Assembly: GCA_040219355.1 (NCBI GenBank)
Contig: JAVJSN010000002.1
Coordinates: 62,001 to 126,000 of the forward strand
From: MH13 sp040219355
Lineage (GTDB): Bacteria; Pseudomonadota; Alphaproteobacteria; Rhizobiales; MH13
DNA length: 64,000 nucleotides
Direction: 5' to 3'
The notes under the pieces: generated by a model
What the model saw: only the letters and a program-made list of their open reading frames with translations
Databases searched by the model: none
Told to the model about the DNA's origin: nothing
Shown: in pieces, positions 51,289 to 61,099 of the stretch
How positions within the stretch are numbered: the first letter of the stretch is position 1
Layout of the letters: each line of letters opens with the position of its first letter
Made by a program: the position numbers and the translations under genes

Positions 51289-53031
51289 CTAGCTCGCGAC
51301 CCGTGTGGGTTGCACGGTATCTCGCCATGAAAGGTTTGGCTTTTGAAGGGCAAAGGTTTCCACCGCGCTGGCCTCTATGGGGCGACTGAACAGAAATCCC
51401 TGAACTTCGTCGCATCGCATAGCACGCAGCAGTGTCATTTGAGCTTGCGTTTCGACGCCTTCGGCAACAGATGTTAGGCCAAGGGTCTGCGCCATCCCTA
51501 TTACGCTGCGAACGATGCTTTGCGCGCGGGTATCGCTGCCGATGGTACGAATCAGTGATCGGTCGATCTTGACCGAGGTAAACGGTAGCCTCGCCAATTG
51601 CGATAGATTGGAATAACCGGTGCCGAAATCATCAATTGCGATGCGAAACCCAGCCTCGCACAGCGCCATCATCTGATCTTGTGTGCTTTCAAAATCAGAC
51701 ATCGCCATGGATTCGGTGATTTCCAGTTCGATCATCATCGGATCGATACGGTTGGTTGTGGTCACGTTGACCAGGCGTTCTACCAGCTTTGAATCGGCAA
51801 ATTCGGCGGGCGAGATGTTGACGGATGTGCAAATTTTGAGACCGCAGTCCTGCCAGCGCCTTGCCTGTTCGCCGGCCGCCTCAAACATGCGAGCGCCCAA
51901 ATGTGGTATGAGGCCGGACTGCTCGGCTATTGGAATGAACGTGTCAGGAGGGATCGGTCCACGGGTTGGATGGTTCCAACGCGCGAGACCCTCAACGCCG
52001 ACACAACTGAGATCATCGGCTGCCAGACGGGGCTGATACACAAGATGAATGTCACCAACATCGAGCGCGCTTCGTAGATCGGCTTCCACTTCGCGGCGCT
52101 CTGACCAGATTGCGTGCAAGGCTGGTGTTGTGGCGACAAAACAGTTTCGACCATTGTTCTTGGCCTCATACATGGCCAAGTCAGCGATGTTGAGCAATCC
52201 GTCGGCGGATCGTGCATCTTCTGGGCACCAGGCAATGCCGATACTTGCACCGATTGTGACGTCAGCGTCGGCCAGCGAGAACGGCTTGGACAAGGTGTCG
52301 ATGATGGCATGACAAAGCGCCTCAACCGCCTGCTTGCTTTCTGGTTTTGGGAGAATGGCAACGAACTCATCGCCGCCGACCCGACCGAGAACGATATCGT
52401 CTGGAGGCATGTCGCACAGTTCACCCAGTGACGATGTGCAGCGGTAGAGCTCATCCGGTTGGCGGCCCAAAGCGCTGGCGATGCGACCACTTGCAGCGGC
52501 CAGAACCTCGTCACCTGCTTCGTGACCAAAGCGGTCGTTGATCCGCTTAAAGCCATCCAAGTCCACGAAGAGAATAGCGCCAGATGTTGGGTTTTCTTTC
52601 GCCGTCATCCGCTCCAACAGGTGATAAATCACCGTTCGATTGGGCAGACCTGTGATAGCATCGGTGTAGGCCAAGACATTCATGCGCAGAATGTTGCCGT
52701 TTAGGCGATCGACCATTTTTCGAAAGCTGTCGGCCAACCCACCAACCTCGCAGGCGCAGGTGACGTCTACTGGTGCGTTCGTATCACCATTGGCGATGGC
52801 CTCGGTGCTCCTCCTCAAGGCTTCGATCTGGCGTCGCAGCATTTTGGCCGCAACAAAGGTGATAAACGCTGGCAATACAATTGCGAGCACTGCCATCACA
52901 GCGAAAGCTGCACCACTTGGGCGCATGTCGACCGCGCTGAGCAGGCCAAAAACGGCAAGACCACCGGTTACCGCCGACATCAGCGCGAACCTGATTGGAA
53001 TGCTGTTGAGACCTTCACCTTTTTTGGACAT
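51289..53031 (-). CDS. Membrane GGDEF-EAL protein (cyclic di-GMP turnover)
   Basis: A 580-residue protein with two N-terminal membrane helices (about residues 15-60), a HAMP-like linker (RRSTEAIANGDTNAPVDV), a GGDEF domain (about residues 140-310) and an EAL domain (about 320-570). The GGDEF site is intact, GRVGGDEFVAIL. In the EAL domain the motif is EGL in VGVEGLARWNHP, and other metal-binding residues (ELEITESMAMSDF, AIDDFGTGYSNL, VKIDRSLI) are present. Both activities are therefore possible, a cyclase and a phosphodiesterase. There is no clear sensory domain between the helices. The ATG at 53031 is preferred to one 9 bases upstream. Confidence 0.88.
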   Translation of the reverse strand: MSKKGEGLNSIPIRFALMSAVTGGLAVFGLLSAVDMRPSGAAFAVMAVLAIVLPAFITFVAAKMLRRQIEALRRSTEAIANGDTNAPVDVTCACEVGGLADSFRKMVDRLNGNILRMNVLAYTDAITGLPNRTVIYHLLERMTAKENPTSGAILFVDLDGFKRINDRFGHEAGDEVLAAASGRIASALGRQPDELYRCTSSLGELCDMPPDDIVLGRVGGDEFVAILPKPESKQAVEALCHAIIDTLSKPFSLADADVTIGASIGIAWCPEDARSADGLLNIADLAMYEAKNNGRNCFVATTPALHAIWSERREVEADLRSALDVGDIHLVYQPRLAADDLSCVGVEGLARWNHPTRGPIPPDTFIPIAEQSGLIPHLGARMFEAAGEQARRWQDCGLKICTSVNISPAEFADSKLVERLVNVTTTNRIDPMMIELEITESMAMSDFESTQDQMMALCEAGFRIAIDDFGTGYSNLSQLARLPFTSVKIDRSLIRTIGSDTRAQSIVRSVIGMAQTLGLTSVAEGVETQAQMTLLRAMRCDEVQGFLFSRPIEASAVETFALQKPNLSWRDTVQPTRVAS

Positions 53032-53157
53032 TGCGCGCACCTTTGGATGGGGTTCGCGGGATAGTACGTAGTATCGGTTAAGGTGTGGTGTCTATGGATG
53101 CTAAACGAAAAGTTGTAGCGGGCGGACCATCTCGCTGCATCGTGCGCATCACTTAAA

Positions 53158-53203
53158 ACAAAAAGCCCGACCGTTGGGATTTCCAACAGGCCGGGCTTTT
53201 GAG
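53158..53203 (-). terminator. Rho-independent terminator of the atp operon
   Basis: A hairpin with arms AAAAGCCCGRCC-type left and GGCCGGGCTTTT right, interrupted by a small mismatch, lies 24 bases beyond the atpC stop. On the minus strand it is followed by TTTTTGTTTTA. On the plus strand it is weaker, so its main role is to end atpHAGDC. Confidence 0.85.
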
Positions 53204-53226
53204 TTCAATTGGTCTAACGCCTGCCC

Positions 53227-53625
53227 TTAGAGAACGGCTTTGACCTCTTCCAGCTGTGCCAATTTCGTTTCGGCAGCCGTTTTGGACGCATCGTCCTTGG
53301 CATCGGCAGCATCTTCGCGGGCATCCTGAATCGCTTGATCCAATGAGGCCATGTCCATGTCCGCCAAGCGCTGCGCTTCTTCTGCCAGAAGGGTCAGGCC
53401 TTCCGGGTTAGCGTCAGCAAAGCCGCCGCGCACGAAGATGCGATCGGTCGAGCCATCCGCCATCGTCACGTCCAACACGCCAGGTTTCAGCGTGGAAAGA
53501 AACGGTGCGTGATTGGCAAGCACGGTGAACTGGCCCTCGGCGCCCGGCACGACCACTTGCGTGGCTTGCCCAGCGACCAACTGGCGTTCCGGTGAAACCA
53601 GCTCAAAAGAAAAGGCGTCTGCCAT
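53227..53625 (-). CDS. atpC: ATP synthase F1 epsilon subunit
   Basis: The 132-residue epsilon subunit of F1, part of the central stalk. The N-terminal beta-sandwich shows FELVSPERQLVAGQATQVVV and GAEGQFTVLANHAPFLSTLKPG, the standard pattern; the C-terminal part is an Ala/Asp-rich helix. Last gene of atpHAGDC, followed by a terminator. Confidence 0.95.
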   Translation of the reverse strand: MADAFSFELVSPERQLVAGQATQVVVPGAEGQFTVLANHAPFLSTLKPGVLDVTMADGSTDRIFVRGGFADANPEGLTLLAEEAQRLADMDMASLDQAIQDAREDAADAKDDASKTAAETKLAQLEEVKAVL

Positions 53626-53643
53626 TAGGTTGGACCCTTAGAG

Positions 53644-55062
53644 TTAGGCGGCTTCGGCCAGTGCCTGCGCCTTGGCAACGGCATCATCGATGGTGCCTAC
53701 CATATAGAACGCAGCTTCCGGCAGGTGATCATATTCGCCATCGACAACCGCTTTAAACGAGCGGATTGTGTCTTCCAGCGAAACGAACAAACCTGGCGAG
53801 CCGGTGAAGACCTCGGCCACGAAGAAGGGCTGCGACAAGAAACGCTCAATCTTGCGGGCGCGTGCCACAGTCAATTTATCTTCTTCGGAAAGCTCATCCA
53901 TGCCGAGAATGGCGATGATGTCCTGGAGCGATTTGTAGCGCTGCAGCATTTCCTGCACGCCGCGGGCCACATCATAGTGCTCCTGACCGATGATTTGCGG
54001 GTCGAGCATGCGCGAGGTGGAATCCAGCGGATCCACAGCAGGGTAGATGCCTTTTTCCGAGATCGCACGGTTCAGCACCGTCGTTGCATCCAAGTGAGCA
54101 AACGAAGTTGCTGGCGCCGGATCGGTCAAGTCATCGGCAGGCACGTAAATGGCCTGCACCGAGGTCACCGAACCCTTTGTGGTGGTTGTGATGCGCTCTT
54201 GCAGGGCGCCCATGTCGGTTGCCAGCGTTGGCTGGTAGCCCACAGCTGATGGAATACGGCCAAGAAGCGCCGACACCTCAGAACCTGCCTGGGTAAAGCG
54301 GAAAATATTGTCCACGAAGAACAACACATCCTGGCCTTCATCACGGAACTGCTCAGCGATGGTCAGACCGGACAGCGCCACACGGGCACGCGCACCGGGA
54401 GGCTCATTCATTTGGCCGAACACGAGGGCTGCTTTGGAACCTTCGCCGCCGCCTTCTTTGTTCACGCCGGATTCGATCATCTCCCAGTAAAGATCGTTGC
54501 CTTCACGGGTACGCTCACCGACGCCAGCAAACACCGAATAACCACCATGCGCCTTGGCAACGTTGTTGATCAGTTCCTGAATGAGAACGGTTTTACCAAC
54601 GCCGGCACCGCCGAACAGGCCAATCTTACCGCCACGCGCGTAAGGGGCCAAAAGGTCCACAACCTTAATGCCGGTGACCAGAATTTCAGCTTCGGTCGAC
54701 TGTTCGGCAAAAGATGGCGCAGGCGCGTGAATGGGGCGCTTGGCGTCATGGGTAACCGGGCCAGCATCGTCAATCGGCTCGCCGATGACGTTCATGATGC
54801 GGCCTAGGGTGCCAGCACCGACAGGCATCATGATGGGCGAACCGGTATCAGCAACCGGTTGGCCGCGGACCAAGCCCTCGGAGGTGTCCATGGCGATGCA
54901 GCGCACGGTGTTTTCACCAAGGTGCTGCGCCACTTCCAAAACCAGGCGGTTGCCGTTGTTGTCGGTTTCAAGCGCGTTCAGGATTGGCGGCAGCTCGCCA
55001 TCGAACTGCACGTCAACGACGGCCCCGATCACCTGAAATACGCGCCCTGTTGCATCTGCCAT
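53644..55062 (-). CDS. atpD: ATP synthase F1 beta subunit
   Basis: The catalytic subunit of F1, 472 residues from the ATG at 55062. Walker A is LFGGAGVGKTVLIQELI, Walker B is in DVLFFVDNIFRFTQAGSEV, and the catalytic Glu is in GVGERTREGNDLYWEM. ALLGRIPSAVGYQPTLATDMG is also typical. No abnormality is seen. An in-frame start 12 bases upstream is less likely. Confidence 0.98.
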   Translation of the reverse strand: MADATGRVFQVIGAVVDVQFDGELPPILNALETDNNGNRLVLEVAQHLGENTVRCIAMDTSEGLVRGQPVADTGSPIMMPVGAGTLGRIMNVIGEPIDDAGPVTHDAKRPIHAPAPSFAEQSTEAEILVTGIKVVDLLAPYARGGKIGLFGGAGVGKTVLIQELINNVAKAHGGYSVFAGVGERTREGNDLYWEMIESGVNKEGGGEGSKAALVFGQMNEPPGARARVALSGLTIAEQFRDEGQDVLFFVDNIFRFTQAGSEVSALLGRIPSAVGYQPTLATDMGALQERITTTTKGSVTSVQAIYVPADDLTDPAPATSFAHLDATTVLNRAISEKGIYPAVDPLDSTSRMLDPQIIGQEHYDVARGVQEMLQRYKSLQDIIAILGMDELSEEDKLTVARARKIERFLSQPFFVAEVFTGSPGLFVSLEDTIRSFKAVVDGEYDHLPEAAFYMVGTIDDAVAKAQALAEAA

Positions 55063-55083
55063 GAGAAGCTCCACTTGAGTGTT

Positions 55084-55956
55084 CTAAAGCGCTTCAGCGC
55101 CTGAAATAATTTCGATCAGTTCTTTGGTAATCTGCGCCTGGCGCTGCCTGTTGTAGGAAAGCGTCAGGGCATCAATCATATCACCCGCGTTGCGGGTGGC
55201 GTTGTCCATGGCGGCCATGCGCGCGCCTTGTTCGGAGGCTGCGTTTTCAAGCAGCGCTTTGAACACTTGGACGGTTAGGTTGCGCGGCAGGAGATCGTCC
55301 AAAATGGCGTTCTCGTCCGGCTCGTATTCGTAGAAGACAGGGTCTTCAGAGACTTCAAATTTGGCCGGGATCAGCTGATGCGCGGTTGGCACCTGCGAAA
55401 TCACCGATTTGAAGGCAGCATAGTAAAGCGTGCAAACATCGAACTCGCCAGCCTCGAACATTTCCATGATTTTGGCAGAGACTTCTTCGGCTTGGACGTA
55501 ACCAACCGATTTCACACCGCGAAACTCAATGGTGCTCTCAATACGCGAGGACATATCGCGCTTGAGCTGATCATAGCCTTTTTTGCCAACGGTGAGGAGC
55601 TTGACCTCTTTGCCGTCTCGGATCAACTCGCGCGCTTGCTTGCGCGCCAGGCGCACGATGGATGAATTGAAACCGCCGCAAAGACCGCGCTCAGCGGTAG
55701 CAACCACAAGCAGATGCACCTGGTCAGAGCCGGTGCCAGCGATAAGCGGCGATGCGCCTTCACCACCGCCAGCCATTTGGCCAGCGGCGAGGTTGGACAG
55801 AACGGCGCTCATCTTATCGGCATAGGGCCGAGCTGCTTCGGCGGCCATCTGGGCGCGACGCAGCTTTGCCGCCGCAACCATCTGCATGGCCTTAGTGATC
55901 TTGCGCGTCGCCGTCACAGTCGAGATGCGATTGCGCAGGTCCTTCAACGATGGCAT
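55084..55956 (-). CDS. atpG: ATP synthase F1 gamma subunit
   Basis: The 290-residue rotor subunit. The N-terminal coiled coil begins MPSLKDLRNRISTVTATRKI with TKAMQMVAAAKLRRAQ, and the C-terminal ARMAAMDNATRNAGDMIDAL and TLSYNRQRQAQITKELIEI are typical. Between atpA and atpD as expected. Confidence 0.97.
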   Translation of the reverse strand: MPSLKDLRNRISTVTATRKITKAMQMVAAAKLRRAQMAAEAARPYADKMSAVLSNLAAGQMAGGGEGASPLIAGTGSDQVHLLVVATAERGLCGGFNSSIVRLARKQARELIRDGKEVKLLTVGKKGYDQLKRDMSSRIESTIEFRGVKSVGYVQAEEVSAKIMEMFEAGEFDVCTLYYAAFKSVISQVPTAHQLIPAKFEVSEDPVFYEYEPDENAILDDLLPRNLTVQVFKALLENAASEQGARMAAMDNATRNAGDMIDALTLSYNRQRQAQITKELIEIISGAEAL

Positions 55957-55989
55957 TTTGGCCTCAAGCCTCCACTTGCGTCTTCAGCT

Positions 55990-57519
55990 TCAAGCGAAGT
56001 TCTTCAGGAAATCGTCGAGGATCGAGCGCAGTTTTGCATCGATCTCATCGGACACCTTGGCTTCATCGCGGATGGTGGTGAGCACATCATCATGCTTGTC
56101 ACGCATCAGGCCGAGGAACTTCTGTTCGAAGTCACCAACCTGGGACACATCAACCTTATCGAGGTAGCCGTTCACACCAGCGAAGATGACAACAACCTGC
56201 TCTTCGGTTTTGAGCGGCGAGAACTGTGGCTGCTTCAACAGCTCGGTCAGGCGCGCACCACGTGCCAGCAGCTGCTGGGTGGTCGCATCAAGATCAGAGC
56301 CGAACTGCGCAAAGGCCGCCATCTCACGATACTGGGCAAGCTCACCCTTAATCTTACCGGCAACCTGCTTCATGGCTTTCACCTGCGCAGCAGAACCCAC
56401 ACGTGACACCGACAGACCAACGTTCACCGCTGGGCGGATGCCTTGGAAGAAGAGATCACTTTCCAGGAAGATCTGACCGTCGGTGATCGAAATCACGTTG
56501 GTTGGAATAAACGCCGACACGTCGTTGCCTTGCGTTTCAATCACAGGCAGCGCGGTTAGCGAACCTGAGCCAAAATCATCGTTCATCTTCGCAGCGCGCT
56601 CGAGCAAGCGGGAGTGAAGATAGAACACATCGCCCGGGAACGCCTCACGCCCTGGTGGACGACGAAGAAGCAAGGACATCTGACGATAAGAGACGGCCTG
56701 TTTGGACAGATCGTCATAGGCGATCACGGCGTGCATGCCGTTGTCGCGGAAATACTCGCCCATGGCGCAACCGGCGAACGGTGCGATGAACTGCATCGGT
56801 GCCGGATCAGACGCGGTGGCTGCGACGATGATGGAATATTCCATCGCGCCGCGCTCTTCGAGCACCTTCACCAGCTGTGCAACGGTGGAGCGCTTCTGGC
56901 CGACGGCGACATAGACGCAATAAAGCTTTTTGCTTTCATCGTCGCCATCGTTGAGCGGCTTTTGGTTGAGGAATGTGTCGAGGATGATGGCGGTTTTACC
57001 GGTCTGACGGTCACCAATGATTAGCTCGCGCTGGCCACGGCCAATCGGGATCAACGCATCAACGGCTTTCAGGCCAGTGGACATTGGTTCATGCACGGAC
57101 TTGCGCGGGATGATGCCAGGCGCTTTCACATCGACTTGGCGCATTTCAGCGCCTTCGATCGGGCCTTTGCCATCAATTGGGTTGCCAAGTCCGTCAACGA
57201 CGCGGCCGAGAAGACCTTTGCCGACCGGCACTTCCACAATGTTACCGGTACGCTTGACGGTGTCGCCTTCTTTAATGCCACGGTCATCACCGAACAGCAC
57301 GACGCCGACATTGTCGCTTTCCAGGTTCAAGGCCATGCCCTGAATGCCGCCAGGGAATTCGACCATTTCACCGGCTTGAACCTTATCAAGACCGTAGACA
57401 CGGGCGATACCATCACCGACGGACAGAACCTGTCCGACTTCTGTCACTTCAGCTTCTTTACCAAAGCTTGCGATCTGCTCCTTCAGGATTGCAGATATTT
57501 CAGCGGCGCGAAGTTCCAT
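55990..57519 (-). CDS. atpA: ATP synthase F1 alpha subunit
   Basis: The 509-residue non-catalytic nucleotide-binding subunit. N-terminal MELRAAEISAILKEQIASF, Walker A IIGDRQTGKTAIILDTFL, and the family segment RVGSAAQVKAMKQVAGKIKG are present. Its start overlaps the last base of atpH, so translation is coupled. Confidence 0.98.
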   Translation of the reverse strand: MELRAAEISAILKEQIASFGKEAEVTEVGQVLSVGDGIARVYGLDKVQAGEMVEFPGGIQGMALNLESDNVGVVLFGDDRGIKEGDTVKRTGNIVEVPVGKGLLGRVVDGLGNPIDGKGPIEGAEMRQVDVKAPGIIPRKSVHEPMSTGLKAVDALIPIGRGQRELIIGDRQTGKTAIILDTFLNQKPLNDGDDESKKLYCVYVAVGQKRSTVAQLVKVLEERGAMEYSIIVAATASDPAPMQFIAPFAGCAMGEYFRDNGMHAVIAYDDLSKQAVSYRQMSLLLRRPPGREAFPGDVFYLHSRLLERAAKMNDDFGSGSLTALPVIETQGNDVSAFIPTNVISITDGQIFLESDLFFQGIRPAVNVGLSVSRVGSAAQVKAMKQVAGKIKGELAQYREMAAFAQFGSDLDATTQQLLARGARLTELLKQPQFSPLKTEEQVVVIFAGVNGYLDKVDVSQVGDFEQKFLGLMRDKHDDVLTTIRDEAKVSDEIDAKLRSILDDFLKNFA

Positions 57520-58076
57520 CAGCCAGCCTCTTTCATAGCGTATTTCAATTGGTTGAGTTTCGTCTTCAAGGACGTGTCGATCATCCGCGAACCAACCTTC
57601 ACAACAAGGCCGCCGAGGATGGAGGGATCAACGGTCTCGCTCAGCGTGACCTTGCTTCCCAATTTTTCTTTCAAGGATGCGGAAAGCTCCTTGCGCTGCG
57701 CCGCAGTGAGCGCAATGGCCGATGTTACCTCAGCGGATATTTCGCCGCGGTTTTCAGACGCCATTTGTTTGTAGGCTTTAATCATGCCGGGCAGAGCGAA
57801 GAGACGGCGATTGTCCGCCACGACGCCAATAAATTGTGCGGTCAAATCTTTGACGCCGGCTTTGTCCAGTACCGCTGCCATCGCTTTGCCTTGCACTTCT
57901 TTGGTGAAGGCAGGACTTTCGACCAGACGGCGCAGATCAGCGCTTTCTTCAAGAAGGGATTGGATGCCTTCCAAATCGGATTCGACGGCGTCGATGGCTT
58001 TGGCGCCATCGGCAAGCTCAAACAGCGCTGCAGCGTAACGTCCTGCAACACCGGAAGTCAGGGATGATGACGACAA
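57519..58076 (-). CDS. atpH: ATP synthase F1 delta subunit
   Basis: The 185-residue delta (OSCP-like) subunit that links F1 to the peripheral stalk. N-terminal GVAGRYAAALFELADG and C-terminal LSETVDPSILGGLVVKVGSR with SLKTKLNQLKYAM are diagnostic. First gene of the operon; the F0 genes are not in the window, as is normal in alphaproteobacteria. Confidence 0.95.
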   Translation of the reverse strand: MSSSSLTSGVAGRYAAALFELADGAKAIDAVESDLEGIQSLLEESADLRRLVESPAFTKEVQGKAMAAVLDKAGVKDLTAQFIGVVADNRRLFALPGMIKAYKQMASENRGEISAEVTSAIALTAAQRKELSASLKEKLGSKVTLSETVDPSILGGLVVKVGSRMIDTSLKTKLNQLKYAMKEAG

Positions 58077-58325
58077 TGGAGCCCCAGCTGATAAGTCGGA
58101 TGTGACGAGGTTAGCGGCGGGCCAAATTGACCCAACGTAACATGTTGAAATTCTTTAAAATTTCCGTACCCAGGCCTTTGTGATCAAGGCGCTTTTCCCG
58201 GAAAGCGCGTGGGAATTAACACAGGGTTTCCTAGGACGCAACCAAGCCGAAAGGGCAAACATGTCGCGGGTCATGCGCACTTTGGTCGATGTGCTGTGCT
58301 TGTGGGAGAGCAGTTTGTAGGGCTG

Positions 58326-58700
58326 CTAGAGAACGCTAGGCAGATTGATGATCAGCAACAGGGCTGCAAATGTGGCTTCAACAGCAAAGAAAATGACCGG
58401 CTTGCCTTTGTTGGCGCCATCAATGGTAACAGCGGTCAAACGGCCTGTGGCCGCGCCGACATAGACCAGAGCAAGCATCACATAGGCCGTCGGCGTGCCG
58501 ATAATAATGGCACCCAGGCCAACAGCCACCCATAGTGCGCCGGAGGCAGCGCGGACCTCTGACTTTCCAAGACCTGAACCATCAGCAGGTTGTAGCCCCA
58601 AATAGTTCATCGTGTCGTTTGGCTTCAACCAACCGAAAAGACCAAAGGCTATGGTGCCCAAGGCAAGAAAAATGTTGAGGCCATCAACGATGAGACCCAT
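58326..58700 (-). CDS. Small membrane protein, DUF4345-like
   Basis: A 124-residue protein with about four hydrophobic segments, starting MGLIVDGLNIFLALGTIAFG and containing EVRAASGALWVAVGLGAIII. This pattern resembles DUF4345-type alphaproteobacterial membrane proteins, some of which are named for an effect on phage infection, but I cannot confirm it. GGAGGC a few bases upstream sets the ATG at 58700; the longer frame to 58994 runs into priA and is rejected. The 249-base gap to atpH holds the atp promoter and no other gene. Confidence 0.6.
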   Translation of the reverse strand: MGLIVDGLNIFLALGTIAFGLFGWLKPNDTMNYLGLQPADGSGLGKSEVRAASGALWVAVGLGAIIIGTPTAYVMLALVYVGAATGRLTAVTIDGANKGKPVIFFAVEATFAALLLIINLPSVL

Positions 58701-58800
58701 GGGAGGCTCCAGACAAAAACGCTTGGAAAAAAGGGGGGAAGGGCGGGCGTTCTCAAAATTCTCTACGCGCTCTAGGCAAGGCTGGTTCACATCGTGGCGG

Positions 58801-61032
58801 TCAAACAAAACTCTGTGGATCAACGTCCACATCAATGCGCATGTCGCCACGTGTGCGGTCTGCCTTGGCAAGCCAGGCTTTGACGAAGCTTTGGGTTTCG
58901 CGCCCTCTTGGCCCGCGTACCAAAAGGCGTTGGCGATGGCGTCCACGCAACATGGCAAGGGGGGCATCGACCGGGCCGAGAACTTCGATGCCATCGGGTG
59001 GCCTTGCGATCGCTTTCAAATGGTTGGCGTGGGTTTTGACGGCGATTCCATCTGTGCCTGAAACAATCACGGCCACGAAGCGCACGAACGGCGGTAGGTG
59101 GGCGCGCTGCCGAGAGGCTTCTTCCAGGGCATAAAAGCCTTCAGTGTCGTGGGCGAGCAATGCCTGGAGCACAGGGTGATCGGGCATGTGGGTTTGGATA
59201 AGACCAATACCAGGCTTTTCGGCGCGGCCAGCACGGCCGGTCACCTGGGTGAGCAGTTGAAAGGTTCGCTCCACCGCGCGGGGATCGCCTTGGCCAAAAC
59301 CGACATCAGCATCGACAACCCCCACCAGCGTTAGCCCTGGGAAGTTGTGACCCTTGGCCACCAGCTGAGTGCCTACCACGATATCGACCTCACCAGCGGC
59401 GACAGCTTCCAACTCTGCTTTCAAGCGCTTCGGCCCGCCTGTCATATCCGAGGAGAGCACCAGCGTGCGGGCATCGGGGAAACGGTTTGCCACCTCTTCG
59501 GCAATGCGTTCCACACCCGGGCCTGAGGGCACCAGTGTGTCAGCATTGCCGCATTCCGGGCAGGTTGTCGGCATTGGTTCCACATGGCCGCAATGGTGAC
59601 AGTTGAGCGTTTGGGTGAAGCGGTGCTGCACGAGCCAGGCCGAACAGAGCACACATTCAAAGCGATGGCCGCACGTGCGGCAGAGGGTGAGCGGGGCGTA
59701 GCCGCGTCGGTTGAGAAAGAGCAGACTTTGTTCGCCACGCTCCAGCGTGTCGTTGACGGCTTCCACCAGCGGCGGGGAGAGCCACGTGCCGCGTTCGGGT
59801 GGGGTGCGGCGCATGTCAATGGCCGCAAGGCTAGGCAGCGGACGCGAGGCATAGCGCGCGGGCAGGGGGATATGGCGGTAGCGTCCGGCTTTGGCGTTGA
59901 TGCGGCTTTCCACCGACGGTGTGGCGGAAGCCAGAATCACCTGTGCCTTTTCAAACCGCGCCCGCACGATGGCCATGTCGCGGGCGTTGTAGCTGACCCA
60001 TTCTTCTTGCTTGTAGGCGGCTTCATGCTCCTCATCGATGATGATCAGGCCAAGGTCTTCAAACGGCAGATAGAGCGCGGAGCGCGCACCAATCACCACT
60101 TTGATTTTACCCTCGGCCGCGCCGCGCCAGGTCTGGCGACGGGTTTTTGGTGTGATGCCGGAATGCCACTCGCCGGGCATGGCACCAAAGCGTTCAGCGA
60201 AGCGATCAAGCAGCGCTGCGGTCAGCGCGATCTCCGGCAACAGGATCAACGCCTGGCGATCTTGTCGTAGCGTGTTAGCAATGGCCTCGAAATAGACCTC
60301 TGTCTTGCCTGACCCGGTAACGCCTTCGAGCAGCGCCACGTCCAACGATCCATCTTTCGGCCTCTCAGCGATAAGGGCATGCACCGCATCGGCTTGGCCT
60401 TCCGTCAGTGTGCGTGGGTCAAAGTCTGGATCAGGTTCGATCCGCCCTGGTTCGCGCTGTACCGTGATTGTTTCTAGGGTGCCGGCTTTCACCAGCCCGT
60501 CGATGACGGCGGTGGAGACGCCTGCCAAATCGGCCAGACCGGGCTTGGTGTATGCGGCATCCTGTACCCCTTGGCTTTCCATCACATCAAGCACCTTAGT
60601 GCGGGCCGGTGTCATCCGTTCTGGCGGTGCGCCAATTTTCCGTACAGCCGTCACCGGTGGGTCGCGCTGCATCAGTTCTTCGCCGCGCGTGACCATGCGC
60701 GACACCATGCCAGGGGCAGACAAAGTCCAATCGGCGACCCAATCGATGAACTGACGCAGCGGGGCTCGGATCGGCGGGGCGTCGACCACAGCGTGGACGG
60801 GTTTTAGGCGGTTTGGGTTCACCTTGTCCTGGCTCGTTCCCCAAACAGTTCCGAGCACGAGACGTTTGCCGAGTGGCACTTTGACGATGGATCCGTCGAC
60901 AACATGCTGTCCTTCGGCGACTTGATACGTCAGCGCCGTTGGCATCGGCGCAGGCACCATCACCGATACGTTTGTGCCTGCGGCATAGTACAGCGGCGAA
61001 TCATTCGGTGCAGAAGGGGATGACGGGAGCAT
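58801..61032 (-). CDS. priA: Primosomal helicase PriA
   Basis: PriA restarts stalled replication forks by loading the replisome. The 743-residue protein has an N-terminal 3'-DNA-binding domain, Walker A LLEGVTGSGKTEVYFEA, DEEH in LIIIDEEHEAAYKQE, and the paired zinc-binding cysteines in LCRTCGHRFECVLCSAW and CHHCGHVEPMPTTCPECG. The C-terminal helicase segment VVGTQLVAKGHNFPGLTLVG is intact. It is divergent from the transaldolase gene, with a 67-base gap. Confidence 0.97.
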   Translation of the reverse strand: MLPSSPSAPNDSPLYYAAGTNVSVMVPAPMPTALTYQVAEGQHVVDGSIVKVPLGKRLVLGTVWGTSQDKVNPNRLKPVHAVVDAPPIRAPLRQFIDWVADWTLSAPGMVSRMVTRGEELMQRDPPVTAVRKIGAPPERMTPARTKVLDVMESQGVQDAAYTKPGLADLAGVSTAVIDGLVKAGTLETITVQREPGRIEPDPDFDPRTLTEGQADAVHALIAERPKDGSLDVALLEGVTGSGKTEVYFEAIANTLRQDRQALILLPEIALTAALLDRFAERFGAMPGEWHSGITPKTRRQTWRGAAEGKIKVVIGARSALYLPFEDLGLIIIDEEHEAAYKQEEWVSYNARDMAIVRARFEKAQVILASATPSVESRINAKAGRYRHIPLPARYASRPLPSLAAIDMRRTPPERGTWLSPPLVEAVNDTLERGEQSLLFLNRRGYAPLTLCRTCGHRFECVLCSAWLVQHRFTQTLNCHHCGHVEPMPTTCPECGNADTLVPSGPGVERIAEEVANRFPDARTLVLSSDMTGGPKRLKAELEAVAAGEVDIVVGTQLVAKGHNFPGLTLVGVVDADVGFGQGDPRAVERTFQLLTQVTGRAGRAEKPGIGLIQTHMPDHPVLQALLAHDTEGFYALEEASRQRAHLPPFVRFVAVIVSGTDGIAVKTHANHLKAIARPPDGIEVLGPVDAPLAMLRGRHRQRLLVRGPRGRETQSFVKAWLAKADRTRGDMRIDVDVDPQSFV

Positions 61033-61099
61033 GCAGACACGTTAGACGAGCGGCAAAGGAGCGGGTAGCCCGCAGATCACCAGCGTAAGGATCAATGTG

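Noticed and set aside
58147..58164. GAAATT...AATTTC inverted repeat upstream of atpH as an operator
   Set aside because: Only 6-bp arms in A+T-rich DNA, not seen at another related promoter; it could arise by chance.
58701..58994. N-terminal extension of the small membrane protein at 58326-58700
   Set aside because: The frame is open to 58994 but runs antisense-like through the priA 3' region in another frame and adds unrelated residues; a good Shine-Dalgarno sits before the ATG at 58700.
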